A stretch of DNA of 14,190 nucleotides from an uncultured Bilophila sp. (GCA_902373525.1 CABKMN010000057.1:1-14190), one strand, 5' to 3'; positions 1 through 8,263 are shown, counted from the first letter of the stretch. Notes: a model not told the origin generated them from the sequence alone. A program made the numbers and translations.

Positions 1-40
1 GGGAAACTTTCTCCAGAAAGTTTCCCCTCCCCCTCCCCAA
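1..40. terminator. Palindrome with C-rich flank, probable 3' end signal of the M48 protease operon
   Basis: Bases 1-12 and 15-26 are perfect reverse complements (gggaaactttct / agaaagtttccc), giving an 11 bp stem with a 4-base loop. A pure C/T tract follows at 27-38. Read on the minus strand, this is a purine tract, then the hairpin, 22 bases past the stop codon of the protease gene, so a role in transcription termination or mRNA 3'-end stabilisation is inferred. There is no U-run to be seen on the downstream side, because the window ends there. The same core recurs at about 3790 and 13215. Confidence 0.6.
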
Positions 41-61
41 TCTTCATTTCCCCAATCTTTT

Positions 62-1510
62 TTACTTCCACACGCTCTGGCGTTCCGCGTAGACGTCCTC
101 GAACCGTTTGAGCTGCTCCTTCTGGACGGGGGTCACGGCGAGGGGCCGGGCCTGCTTGAGCCAGCTTGCGGTCTTGCGCTTGTCGTTCTGGTACATGGCG
201 CTGTAGGCGAGGTGCAGATACGCCTCGAACACGCGCCCCGATTCGCCGAGCGAGCGACCGTAGTAGTAATGGATTTCGGAGTCCTGCGGCAGGTAGCGCA
301 GCATTTCCCGATAGTACTTCTGGGCCGAGGCCTTGTCGCCGTTGCCGTCCAGCAGGCGGGCGTAGAAGAACTGGGCCATGAGATCGTTGGGGTCCAGCGT
401 CAGGGCCCGTTGCAGCGTCTGCCCGGCGCGGGCGTCGCCCTTGTTGTAATAGAAGCGCCCGGCCTCGCGGACGACGAGAGCGTCCTTGGGCGCGCAGGCC
501 AGCGCCTTGTCGAAGGCGGCCTCCGCGTCCTTGATTTGGTTGCGGCGTTCCGCGAGGATGCCCTGCCCCATGTAGGCGAGGCAGTCCGGCTTTTTGCCCC
601 CGGCGCGTTGGGCGAAGAACCGGGCCGCCGAGTCGGGATCGCCGTAGCGCGCCCAGATCAGCGTCTTGACCCGGTTGAAGCGGGCGTCGTCCTCCTTGCG
701 GTTGCGGACGGCGGCGGAAAGGCTCTGGATGCGGGCGTGGATTTCGTTGATACGGCCCCCCACGTCGGGGTGGGTGGACAGATATTCCGGGATGTCGATG
801 CCCGAGGTCCACTGCTTGCGGCGGATTTTCTCGAACGCGCCCTGAAGCCCCTGCGGACGGTAGCCCGCCGAGGTGAGGTACTGGAGGCCGATCTGGTCGG
901 CCTCGGTTTCGTCCATACGGCTGTAGTTGAGCATCGCGGCCTGACCGGCGGCCACGCTGCCCGCCATCATGGCCCCGGTGCCCTGTCCGCCGCCGAGCAG
1001 GGCGGCCCCGAGCGCGCCGACGAGACTGGCGAGGGTGACGGCCTGCGCCCGCTCCATGCGGGTGGCGATGTGGCGCTGGGTCACGTGGGCGAGTTCGTGG
1101 GCGAGCACGCCCGCCAGTTCGGATTCGTGATCGAGCTGCATGATCAGCCCGGTATGCACGAAGACATAGCCGCCGGGCACGGCAAAGGCGTTCATGCTGT
1201 TGTGCAGGAGCACGTTGGCGACGAAGGGGAAGGGCTGCGGCGGAAAGGACTTGGAGAGACGGTCCACAATGGACTGGATGTAGCCTTTGACTTCGGGGTC
1301 TTCCACAAGCGGCATGCGCGAACGGACGAGGACGTCGAACTTGCGCCCGAGCTCCTGCTCGTCCTTGACGCCGAAGCTGCCGAAAAGCGCGGCCTGCGCC
1401 GTGAGCGCGCCCTGAACGAACAGGGCCAGCGCCAGAATCACGGCGACGAGGCCGCGCCAGAAACGGCCGGGCCGGCTCCCGGCCCGTGGTGCGTCTAGAT
1501 GATATCCCAT
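62..1510 (-). CDS. bepA: BepA-like periplasmic M48 zinc metalloprotease with C-terminal TPR repeats
   Basis: This is a 482-residue protein starting at ATG 1510, inside the end of cysS. Residues 1-40 form a signal peptide: a basic stretch, a hydrophobic core LVAVILALALFV and an AQA/ALF cleavage site. The M48 zinc site is HELAH at 138-142, and the third ligand is E201 in ETEAD. From about residue 290 the protein is helical and TPR-like, for example A331-P341 and Y400-L407. Length and architecture match BepA (YfgC), the periplasmic protease that helps assemble or degrade outer-membrane beta-barrel proteins such as LptD; this role is inferred from the family. A reading frame continues upstream to 1735, but that part is arginine- and proline-rich, lies within cysS and would bury the signal peptide. 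GAAGG upstream of 1510 can serve as ribosome binding site. It could instead be another M48 TPR protease with different substrates, so the symbol is tentative. Confidence 0.88.
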   Translation of the reverse strand: MGYHLDAPRAGSRPGRFWRGLVAVILALALFVQGALTAQAALFGSFGVKDEQELGRKFDVLVRSRMPLVEDPEVKGYIQSIVDRLSKSFPPQPFPFVANVLLHNSMNAFAVPGGYVFVHTGLIMQLDHESELAGVLAHELAHVTQRHIATRMERAQAVTLASLVGALGAALLGGGQGTGAMMAGSVAAGQAAMLNYSRMDETEADQIGLQYLTSAGYRPQGLQGAFEKIRRKQWTSGIDIPEYLSTHPDVGGRINEIHARIQSLSAAVRNRKEDDARFNRVKTLIWARYGDPDSAARFFAQRAGGKKPDCLAYMGQGILAERRNQIKDAEAAFDKALACAPKDALVVREAGRFYYNKGDARAGQTLQRALTLDPNDLMAQFFYARLLDGNGDKASAQKYYREMLRYLPQDSEIHYYYGRSLGESGRVFEAYLHLAYSAMYQNDKRKTASWLKQARPLAVTPVQKEQLKRFEDVYAERQSVWK

Positions 1511-2952
1511 ACGGGGCCTTCGGGTGTGTCGCGGACTTCCACGCCGAGGGCCGCGAGTTCGTCGCGGGCCGCGTCGGAGCGGGCGAAATCCTTGGCGGCA
1601 CGGGCTTCCTGCCGTTCGCGGAGCAGATCGACGACCTTGTTCATGTCGAGGTTCCTGCGCCGGGCGCGGATTTCGCGCAGCGACGCCAGAAAGTCCTCGG
1701 GCTTCAGGGCGAACAGGCCGAGCAGGGTGTCCCACTTCGCGGTGGCGTCGCGGAACGACCGGAGCAGTTCGCGTCCGCCTTCGGCGTTGCGGAGCTTCTT
1801 GTCCTCAAGCACGCGCCCGGCGATGCGGACCATGTTGAAGAGGTGCCCCATCGCGGCGGCGGTGTTCACGTCGTCTTCCAGCGCCTCCATGAAGGACTGA
1901 TCCTGCACCTTCAGTTCCTCGACCATTTCGGCGGGAGCCGCGCCGGGCTTCCACTTTTCGCGGGCCAGCGCCTTGTCCACTTCGCGCAGGCATTCGTAGA
2001 CGCGCTTCTGGCTGCGTTCGCTCTCGTCCATGTTGTCGAGCGAGAAGTCGATGGGGCTGCGGTAGTGCTTCCCGGCGAGGAAGTAGCGCAGGGTCTCGGG
2101 AAGGTAGGTTTCCAGAATGTCGCGGATGGTCTTGAAGTTGCCGAGCGACTTGGACATTTTTTCCGAATCCACCTGCACGAAGCCGTTGTGCATCCAGATG
2201 TTGGCGAGGGGCTTGCCGAGCGCGGCCTCGGTCTGGGCGATTTCGTTTTCGTGGTGGGGGAAGATGAGGTCCAGCCCGCCGCCGTGGATGTCCAGCGGCA
2301 GGGGGATGTACTTTTCGCTCATGGCCGAGCATTCGATGTGCCAGCCGGGGCGTCCCTTGCCCCACGGGCTGTCCCAGTAGGGTTCGCCGGGTTTGGCGCT
2401 TTTCCACAGGGCGAAGTCCAGCGGGTCTTCCTTTTCCTCGCCGGGCACGACGCGCGCGCCGGAACGCAGGTCGTCGGGCGTGCGGCCCGAGAGCTTGCCG
2501 TAGCCGGGGAAGGAGCGCACGCGGAAATACACGTCTCCGGAGGGCGTGGCGTAGGCCTTGCCGTCCGCAATGAGGCGTTCGGTCAGGTTGAGCATTTCCT
2601 GAATGTGCTCGGTGGCCTTGGGTTCGATGTCGGCGCGGATGACGTTCAGGCGGTCCATGTCCTCATGGTAGGCCTTGATGTAGGTTTCCGCGATTTCGGT
2701 GGCGGACACGCCCTCGTCGTTGGCGCGTTTGATGATTTTGTCGTCCACGTCCGTAAAGTTGCGGACAAAGGTGACTTCGTATCCCTTGTAGCGGAGCAGG
2801 CGCACCAGAATGTCGAACGCCACGGCGGAGCGGGCGTGTCCGATGTGCGACAGGGCGTAGGCCGTGATCCCGCAAGCGTAGACGCCCACTTCGTTTTTTC
2901 GGACGGGCGTGAAGGTTTCCTTTTTCCGGGACATGGTATTGTAGAACTGCAT
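1495..2952 (-). CDS. cysS: Cysteinyl-tRNA synthetase
   Basis: The 485-residue class I synthetase charges tRNA-Cys with cysteine in the cytoplasm. The nucleotide-binding HIGH motif is at 36-39 and KMSKS at 265-269. The zinc ligands that select cysteine are visible as C27, C208, H233 and E237, one residue offset from the E. coli enzyme. The C-terminal part from about 310 is the helical DALR-type and anticodon-binding region. Length is normal for the family. The start at 2952 is fixed by AAAGGAG five bases upstream; the frame extends to 3066 but that part has no synthetase homology. It lies 156 bases downstream of rpiB and overlaps the M48 protease gene by 16 bases, so translation of the protease is probably coupled to cysS. 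Confidence 0.97.
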   Translation of the reverse strand: MQFYNTMSRKKETFTPVRKNEVGVYACGITAYALSHIGHARSAVAFDILVRLLRYKGYEVTFVRNFTDVDDKIIKRANDEGVSATEIAETYIKAYHEDMDRLNVIRADIEPKATEHIQEMLNLTERLIADGKAYATPSGDVYFRVRSFPGYGKLSGRTPDDLRSGARVVPGEEKEDPLDFALWKSAKPGEPYWDSPWGKGRPGWHIECSAMSEKYIPLPLDIHGGGLDLIFPHHENEIAQTEAALGKPLANIWMHNGFVQVDSEKMSKSLGNFKTIRDILETYLPETLRYFLAGKHYRSPIDFSLDNMDESERSQKRVYECLREVDKALAREKWKPGAAPAEMVEELKVQDQSFMEALEDDVNTAAAMGHLFNMVRIAGRVLEDKKLRNAEGGRELLRSFRDATAKWDTLLGLFALKPEDFLASLREIRARRRNLDMNKVVDLLRERQEARAAKDFARSDAARDELAALGVEVRDTPEGPVWDII

Positions 2953-2978
2953 GAGGACTCCTTTGAACGAGGGGGCGA

Positions 2979-3009
2979 GAGAGGACGCTTTTCGTCGGAA
3001 CGTCCTCTC
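2979..3009 (-). other. Hairpin in the rpiB-cysS intergenic region
   Basis: The arms 2979-2987 (gagaggacg) and 3001-3009 (cgtcctctc) are perfectly complementary over 9 bp with a 13-base loop, ending 26 bases before the cysS start codon. There is no U-tract after it on the minus strand, so it does not look like an intrinsic terminator. It may be an mRNA processing or stability element between the two cistrons. The 156-base gap also holds a small hairpin at 3083-3096 and the repeat at 3038-3064. Confidence 0.45.
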
Positions 3010-3037
3010 CGGCCCGCCCGCAAAACTTCGACTGGCA

Positions 3038-3064
3038 GGAAGGCCGCACGGCGGGAATCCCGCC
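3038..3064 (-). repeat. Short GC-rich palindromic motif, copy 1 (cysS leader)
   Basis: Bases 3038-3056 match 8117-8136 upstream of rpoH with one substitution and one single-base difference in length. The segment 3050-3064 (ggcgggaatcccgcc) is itself a perfect inverted repeat around one base. Both copies lie in the same orientation in leaders of minus-strand genes, about 90-130 bases before the start codon. The function is unknown; it may be a dispersed intergenic repeat. Confidence 0.35.
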
Positions 3065-3108
3065 ACGCGAGAGCCGCGGCGGAAGCCGGACGGCTTTTCA
3101 ACGAAAAA

Positions 3109-3567
3109 CTAGCCTTCGATCTGGTTGACGCGGCGGAGGTGGCGGCCGCCTTCGAAGGCGGTGCTCAGGAACAGTTCCGCGATGTCGAGGGCCACGCCCT
3201 GACCGGTCACGCGCTCGCCGAGACACAGCACGTTGGCGTTGTTGTGCCGGCGGGTGGCGCGGGCCTGAAATTCGCAGCCGCACAGCGCGGCGCGGATGCC
3301 GGGGATGTGGTTGGCGGCCATGCTCATGCCGATGCCCGTGCCGCAGACGAGGATGCCGTAGGAGGCGGGATCGTCGCCGGGGGCGGCGCCGTCCGCGTCG
3401 GCGAGGACCTTTTTACATACTTTCTTGGCGTAAACGGGATAATCGCAGCTTTCCGCCGTGGCGGGGCCGAGATCACGGACGTCGTGTCCCGTTTCGGAGA
3501 GGCGCTTCACCAGCGCGGCCTTGAGTCCCAGTCCGGCGTGATCGGAGCCGATATAGACGATAGCCAT
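3109..3567 (-). CDS. rpiB: Ribose-5-phosphate isomerase B
   Basis: This 152-residue cytoplasmic enzyme interconverts ribose-5-phosphate and ribulose-5-phosphate in the pentose phosphate pathway. The LacAB/RpiB family signature is clear: SDHAG near 8-12 (D9, H10), the catalytic cysteine C75 in LVCGTGIGMS, and RRHNNANVL with H108 near the phosphate-binding site. Length is typical. AGGAAG seven bases before ATG 3567 is the ribosome binding site. It is the first gene of a probable rpiB-cysS-protease operon with its own promoter at 3646-3673. Related sugar isomerases (allose or galactose type) share the fold, but the context has no sugar-catabolism genes, so the RpiB role is preferred. Confidence 0.95.
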   Translation of the reverse strand: MAIVYIGSDHAGLGLKAALVKRLSETGHDVRDLGPATAESCDYPVYAKKVCKKVLADADGAAPGDDPASYGILVCGTGIGMSMAANHIPGIRAALCGCEFQARATRRHNNANVLCLGERVTGQGVALDIAELFLSTAFEGGRHLRRVNQIEG

Positions 3568-3596
3568 TGGAATCTTCCTGTCTTTTGGAGAGTGAA

Positions 3597-3622
3597 GGAA
3601 AACGGAACGGCTCTCCGCTCCG
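3597..3622 (-). terminator. Terminator-like hairpin in the rpiB leader (possible attenuator)
   Basis: On the minus-strand RNA, 3622-3615 and 3610-3603 pair over 8 bp (CGGAGCGG with CCGUUCCG, one G-U pair) around the loop AGAG, and UUUU follows at 3602-3599. This lies between the predicted promoter and the rpiB start codon, 36 bases before it. The arrangement resembles an intrinsic terminator or attenuator. No leader peptide or competing antiterminator fold was identified. Confidence 0.4.
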
Positions 3623-3645
3623 ATGGAAAAGGACGCCTTTGCCTT

Positions 3646-3673
3646 TTCATAATCCCGGATGCGGAAGAGTCAA
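3646..3673 (-). promoter_or_regulatory. Predicted sigma-70 promoter of the rpiB-cysS-protease operon
   Basis: On the minus strand TTGACT (3673-3668) is followed after 16 bases by TATGAA (3651-3646). The -35 matches 5 of 6 and the -10 4 of 6 consensus positions. The expected transcript start is near 3639, giving a leader of about 70 bases before rpiB. No experimental support is available from sequence alone. Confidence 0.5.
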
Positions 3674-3764
3674 CAAGCGGGGCATGATTGGTTCGCCCAT
3701 GACGCCTTGTACCGTGTTTGACGGGGAAAGAAAACGCCGCTCCCCCATCCCCGTGCGCACGTCT

Positions 3765-3820
3765 TGGGAGGGGAAGAGGTGAGGGGGGAAGCCTTCCGCA
3801 AAAGGTTTCCCCTCCTCAAG
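3765..3820. terminator. Purine-flanked palindrome downstream of the lipoprotein operon
   Basis: Bases 3781-3795 (gaggggggaagcctt) and 3802-3817 (aaggtttcccctcctc) form an imperfect inverted repeat. A further purine tract lies at 3765-3780 and the loop is CCGCAA. It begins 6 bases beyond the stop codon of the small coiled-coil gene on the minus strand, so it probably marks the 3' end of that transcript. Core and flank resemble the elements at 1-40 and 13187-13242. The rest of the 258-base gap (3568-3825) holds the rpiB promoter and leader; I see no gene there. Confidence 0.55.
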
Positions 3821-3825
3821 AAGGC

Positions 3826-4149
3826 TTACAGCAACCACCCGAACTTGTCGCGGAGCGGGGCGAGATGCGCGGCGCGGCGCTCCGCACGGTCCTTCTCCAG
3901 CCGGGCGATGTCGCCCTCAAGCAGGGCGAGGTCGCCGGAAAGCTGCTCGCGCCGGGGATCGGCGAGGGTCGCCATGTGCGAAAGCTCGGTCTGGAGGGCC
4001 TGCCGGCGGCTCCGCATGAGCGACAGGCGGCGCTGATAGCCGACGTCCGGCCCGGCGAGCCAGCGGCTTTCGGTCCACAGGACCCACAAGCCCAGATGGA
4101 TGGTTCGGAACAGTTCTTCAACGCGGTTCAGCGAGGTCTGCATGTCCAT
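3826..4149 (-). CDS. Small coiled-coil protein of unknown function
   Basis: I do not recognise this 107-residue protein. It has no signal peptide and no transmembrane segment. Residues 10-35 are rich in aromatic residues (LGLWVLWTESRW), and about 45-95 are charged and heptad-like (RSRRQALQTEL, LEGDIARLEKDRAERR), suggesting a short coiled coil. The protein ends in FGWLL. The start codon shares one base with the LolB-like stop (TGATG), and AGGA stands four bases upstream, so translation is coupled. The frame continues upstream to 4836 but that part is a shadow of the lipoprotein gene. It is the third gene of a TPR lipoprotein, LolB-like, coiled-coil cassette, which suggests an accessory role there. 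An alternative start is Met3. Confidence 0.75.
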   Translation of the reverse strand: MDMQTSLNRVEELFRTIHLGLWVLWTESRWLAGPDVGYQRRLSLMRSRRQALQTELSHMATLADPRREQLSGDLALLEGDIARLEKDRAERRAAHLAPLRDKFGWLL

Positions 4150-4955
4150 CAGTCCTGCCCCCTTTTGATCGGTTCGATGACGGTTCCCGCCGGGATGTCC
4201 AGCGCCAGCTGAGCGTCCGCGAACTTCGCTTCCGGCTTCTGGCGGTCCTTGACCAGCAGGATGGCGGTATAACCGCCGGGATGGGCCAGCTTGAACTTGT
4301 AGGGCAGGGGCGGATTGCCGTCTTCGTACCCGATGTCCATGACCCAGCCGCCTTTCGCGTCGTCCTCGGTCCAGCGGACGGGCAGGCCGTCGGGCCGCAG
4401 TTCCAGCGTTCCGCCGAGAAGGCCGCCGGACAGGGTATAGGCGATGTCCCCGTTGGGACGGACCTGCGGATCGAGTCCTTCGGCCATGCCGAAGACTTCG
4501 TGGAAACGTCCCCGCATGAGCGCGGAAAAGTCCCGCAGGGCGAAGGGCACGGGCTTGCCGAAATTGAGCTGCACGCGCTGCGGCCCCGTGTGGACGATGG
4601 CCTTGTTCTCGTTGGGGGAGTAGGCGGTGAAGCTGTCCTGCGTCTCCTGAATGCGGGCCGCGATTGCGCCGACGCCCGCCATGACGTCGAGGCGGATGGG
4701 CAGGTAGCCGTTGCTCCAGAGCAGGAGCGTCACCCGGCGGGTGTCGCCCTGCGTGCCGAAGCGCAGGCTGCCGCTCAGGCGGTAGGGATCGTGCTCCGAG
4801 CCGCGCGCCGAAGCGTAGCTCTGGTAGGCTTTCCACGTCGCATCGGAGGCGTTGGGGGCTCCCTGTTCGATGCCGCGCGTGGCGCAGGCCTGAAGCGTCA
4901 GGGCCAGCAGGGCCAGCAGCGTCAGGCGGAACGGGACGGAAAGGCGGATGTTCAT
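4149..4955 (-). CDS. Outer-membrane lipoprotein, LolB-like
   Basis: This 268-residue protein has a short lipoprotein signal peptide (LTLLALLALTLQAC). The lipidated cysteine would be C24, and Ala follows it, which argues for outer-membrane sorting. The mature part is beta-rich: RLSGSLRF near 58-65, a strand-rich middle, a glycine-rich GGLLGGTLEL near 187-196 and YKFKLAHPGGYTAILLV near 228-244. The size and the pattern of a half-open beta-barrel lipoprotein suggest a relative of LolB, the receptor that inserts lipoproteins into the outer membrane, but I cannot confirm LolB-specific residues and a DUF4292-type protein is an alternative. It overlaps the upstream TPR gene by four bases (ATGA) and the next gene by one, so the three are probably made together. 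Confidence 0.6.
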   Translation of the reverse strand: MNIRLSVPFRLTLLALLALTLQACATRGIEQGAPNASDATWKAYQSYASARGSEHDPYRLSGSLRFGTQGDTRRVTLLLWSNGYLPIRLDVMAGVGAIAARIQETQDSFTAYSPNENKAIVHTGPQRVQLNFGKPVPFALRDFSALMRGRFHEVFGMAEGLDPQVRPNGDIAYTLSGGLLGGTLELRPDGLPVRWTEDDAKGGWVMDIGYEDGNPPLPYKFKLAHPGGYTAILLVKDRQKPEAKFADAQLALDIPAGTVIEPIKRGQD

Positions 4956-6721
4956 AGCGAGTTCAGCTTGTTGCGGATGATTTCGGGGTTGGGATGGTCC
5001 AGATCAAGGGCGCGTTCCCAGCCGATGCGCGCCTCTTTTTTGAGGCCCTGCGCGTTGGCGATGTCGCCGTAATGTTCCCAGATCGTGGGATCGCCGCCGT
5101 CGGGGAGGCTTGTCGCCCGGCTGACGAGCTTCCACGCCTCGGCGATCTCGCCCCGGCGGAAGTGCGCCCACGCGAGGGAGTCGAGGATGTAGGCGTGGTC
5201 CGGGGCCTGTTTGAGGGCGGCGGAGAGCAGGGTGATCGCGCGGTCGAGGTCCTTTCCCTGTTCGGCCAGCGAATAGCCGACGTAGTTCAGGGCCTGATAG
5301 TCCTCGGGACTGCGGGCGATGATCTCTTCCATCACCGCGAGGGCGTCGCGCTTGCGGCCGAGGGAGTCCAGCACGCTCCCGTAGACGTAGGCGATTTCGT
5401 CGTCCGACGGCCAGATGGCCTGTGCCGCCGAGGCGGCGGTAAGGGCTTCCCGGTAGCGTTCCTGCAACAGGTACAGGTGAATCTCCATGAGCCGGAAGTC
5501 GCGTTCCGTGGGGAACTGGCTTTGCCCCTGCTGGATGAGCTGCATGGCGTCGTCGTAACGCCCCTGATCGTGCAGGAGCTGGATGCGGAGCCGCAGCGCG
5601 CGGTCGTAGAAGCGGTTTTCCGAGGGGATGGCCTCAAGGTAGTTCAGCGTCTCCTGCACGTCCTTGTGGGATTCGTAGGCGATGGCCGCGAGGTAGAAAT
5701 TGACCTCGTCCGGCGCGTTGGGATCGCTTTTGAGGCCCTCCAGCAGGCTTTCGGCCTGCGTATAGAGCTTGGCGTCCAGAAAGAGCGTCGCCGCCGTGAG
5801 CCTGTAGCCGTAGGTGGCGGGGCCGGTCTGGGCGTATTCCAGCGCCTTGTCGGGCTTTCCGGCCCGGATTTGGCCTTCGACCATCCGTATCCAGATGTCC
5901 GGGTTGTCGGGGTCCTGCTCGATGAGGCTGTTGTAGATTTCGTTGGCTTCCGAGTACTGCCTGTCCGCTTCCAGCAGGCGGGCCAGCTCGAACCACGCGT
6001 CGAGGAACTCGGGGCTTTCCTGCACCGCGAGCCGGAGCTGCTGGATGGCCTTCCGGGGCTGGTTGAGCCCGGCGAGGGCCTGCGCGTGGGCGTAGCGGAC
6101 GAAGGAGGTCCGCAGGCGCTGCGGCAGGGCCGAGAAAATGGCGTCGGCCTGCTTGAAGTGCCCGGTCTTGACGTAGAGGATGCCGAGTTCCTGCTGGACC
6201 AGCTCGGAGTCCGGGCTGTTGCGGCGGAAATCCTGAAGAATCCTGAGAGCCTGATCGTTGTCGCCCTGTTCGAGCCACGTTTCCGCGAGCAGCAGGTGCA
6301 GCCCGAGATCGCCGGGCACGCGCTTGACCGCCTGTTCCAGCAGCTTGCGGGCTTCGCTGGTTTCCCGGTTGAGCATGAGCCACGCCGCCGCGTCCACGAA
6401 GGGCTGCGCCCTGTCTTCCATCGTGAGGAGCAGCCGGGCGGCCTCAAGGACGCCTTCCCGGTCGTCGTTGCGGATGGACTGGTCGAGCAGGAGCGTCGCG
6501 TAGGTATGCTGCGCCTCGGGGGAAAGTTCCCACAGGGTCGCTTCCTGCGGCGTACTGCGGGCGCACCCCGTGAGCATCTGCACGGCCAGCGCGGCGCAGA
6601 CCATCCCGCGCAGCAGGTTGCGGACAAGACCCGCGCCGGGGCGGGAGCCCCCCGCGCGGACGGGAGACGGCGCAGCCGCGAGCGGGGCCGCGGGCTGGAA
6701 GAGGCGAACGCAGAAACTCAT
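4952..6721 (-). CDS. TPR-repeat lipoprotein
   Basis: This is a 589-residue protein from ATG 6721. A lipobox MLTGC places the lipidated cysteine at residue 53, after a hydrophobic stretch MVCAALAVQ preceded by arginines. Nearly all of the rest is helical tetratricopeptide repeats, for example LGLHLLLAETWLEQGDNDQA, QALNYVGYSLAEQGKDLDRA and AYILDSLAWAHFRRGEIAEA, so it is probably a protein-interaction scaffold tethered to a membrane from the periplasm. The start is uncertain: no clear ribosome binding site precedes 6721, the N-region would be unusually long, a TTG start overlapping the rpoH stop (6817) is possible, and ATG 6604 would leave almost no N-region. It lies 92 bases after rpoH and is coupled to the LolB-like gene by an ATGA overlap. 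No enzymatic motif is visible. Confidence 0.8.
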   Translation of the reverse strand: MSFCVRLFQPAAPLAAAPSPVRAGGSRPGAGLVRNLLRGMVCAALAVQMLTGCARSTPQEATLWELSPEAQHTYATLLLDQSIRNDDREGVLEAARLLLTMEDRAQPFVDAAAWLMLNRETSEARKLLEQAVKRVPGDLGLHLLLAETWLEQGDNDQALRILQDFRRNSPDSELVQQELGILYVKTGHFKQADAIFSALPQRLRTSFVRYAHAQALAGLNQPRKAIQQLRLAVQESPEFLDAWFELARLLEADRQYSEANEIYNSLIEQDPDNPDIWIRMVEGQIRAGKPDKALEYAQTGPATYGYRLTAATLFLDAKLYTQAESLLEGLKSDPNAPDEVNFYLAAIAYESHKDVQETLNYLEAIPSENRFYDRALRLRIQLLHDQGRYDDAMQLIQQGQSQFPTERDFRLMEIHLYLLQERYREALTAASAAQAIWPSDDEIAYVYGSVLDSLGRKRDALAVMEEIIARSPEDYQALNYVGYSLAEQGKDLDRAITLLSAALKQAPDHAYILDSLAWAHFRRGEIAEAWKLVSRATSLPDGGDPTIWEHYGDIANAQGLKKEARIGWERALDLDHPNPEIIRNKLNSL

Positions 6722-6813
6722 GGGTAGACTCTGAGGGGTTAAAACACGGGTAACAGCGGATAACGAATACCCTAAACGGGGCCGAACAACAACCGGAGAA
6801 TCCCCGTCCTCCG

Positions 6814-7989
<1,176 letters not shown>

Positions 7990-8033
7990 GCAGTGATTAC
8001 GTCCTTTTGCCATAAATCCTTGTATGAAGGCTT

Positions 8034-8090
8034 GAGGGCGGGTTTCGCCGTTCCGGCGCCGGGCAAGGCGCTCCACGGCGGACCCGCCTC
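8034..8090 (-). other. Long imperfect hairpin in the rpoH leader
   Basis: Three stacked helices are visible: 8034-8043 with 8082-8090 (9 bp, one bulge), 8046-8051 with 8075-8080 (CGCCGT/ACGGCG), and 8056-8060 with 8067-8071 (GCGCC/GGCGC), closed by a 6-base loop. It ends about 20 bases before ATG 8013 and 44 before ATG 7989 on the minus-strand transcript. Translational control of rpoH by mRNA structure is known in enterobacteria, but this stem is very GC-rich and does not obviously cover the ribosome binding site, so a thermosensor role is only speculation. Confidence 0.45.
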
Positions 8091-8116
8091 ATGGTGTCAC
8101 GAAAAAAATCATGGAA

Positions 8117-8141
8117 GGAAGGCCCGTACGGCGGGACTTCC
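8117..8141 (-). repeat. Short GC-rich palindromic motif, copy 2 (rpoH leader)
   Basis: A 10-position stem with one mismatch (8117-8126 with 8132-8141) surrounds the 5-base loop TACGG. It is nearly identical over 19-20 bases to 3038-3056. On the minus-strand transcript it would be at the extreme 5' end, just after the predicted promoter, and it is followed by a run of seven U (8108-8102). It could act as a 5' stabilising stem or, with the U-run, as a weak attenuator. Confidence 0.35.
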
Positions 8142-8148
8142 GGAATGG

Positions 8149-8177
8149 ATGCTATAGTTTTGGTTTGTCCTTTTCAA
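8149..8177 (-). promoter_or_regulatory. Predicted sigma-70 promoter of rpoH
   Basis: On the minus strand TTGAAA (8177-8172, 5 of 6 matches) is followed after 17 bases by TAGCAT (8154-8149, 4 of 6); TATAGC two bases earlier is an alternative -10 with a 15-base spacer. Transcription would start near 8141, giving a leader of about 130-150 bases. On the plus strand the same stretch contains TATAGT at 8153, a possible -10 without a matching -35 for a metH transcript. Confidence 0.4.
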
Positions 8178-8207
8178 CGATTTTCAGTAGACAGGAACCC
8201 AAGGGAA

Positions 8208-8263
8208 GGGCCGCCGGACACGCGGCCCGCATGACGCTTCATTCAAACCTGTCCGCGGACAGG
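8208..8263 (+). promoter_or_regulatory. Two inverted repeats in the metH leader
   Basis: The first is GGGCCGC (8208-8214) pairing with GCGGCCC (8222-8228) around 7 bases. The second is the perfect 16-base palindrome cctgtccgcggacagg (8248-8263), seven bases upstream of the AAAGGAG ribosome binding site (8271-8277). The second could be a repressor operator or an RNA hairpin affecting initiation. I do not see the conserved core of a cobalamin or SAH riboswitch. The whole 8014-8283 gap is divergent rpoH/metH control region without a gene. Confidence 0.4.

Noticed and set aside
212..1498. 428-codon plus-strand frame over the M48 protease gene
   Set aside because: It mirrors the protease with its zinc motif on the other strand and has no recognisable features.
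1511..1735. 75-residue upstream extension of the M48 protease
   Set aside because: It lies wholly within cysS, is Arg/Pro-rich and would place a signal peptide in the interior of the protein.
2953..3108. T-box leader for cysS
   Set aside because: No T-box sequence or specifier-loop arrangement is visible, and T-boxes are mainly a feature of Gram-positive bacteria; only simple hairpins are there.
1486..3687. 733-codon plus-strand frame over cysS and rpiB
   Set aside because: It runs across two recognised minus-strand genes and the gap between them; no motif is visible, so it is a shadow.
4994..6727. 577-codon plus-strand frame over the TPR gene
   Set aside because: The minus strand has regular TPR repeats and a lipobox; the plus frame is valine- and arginine-rich without motifs.
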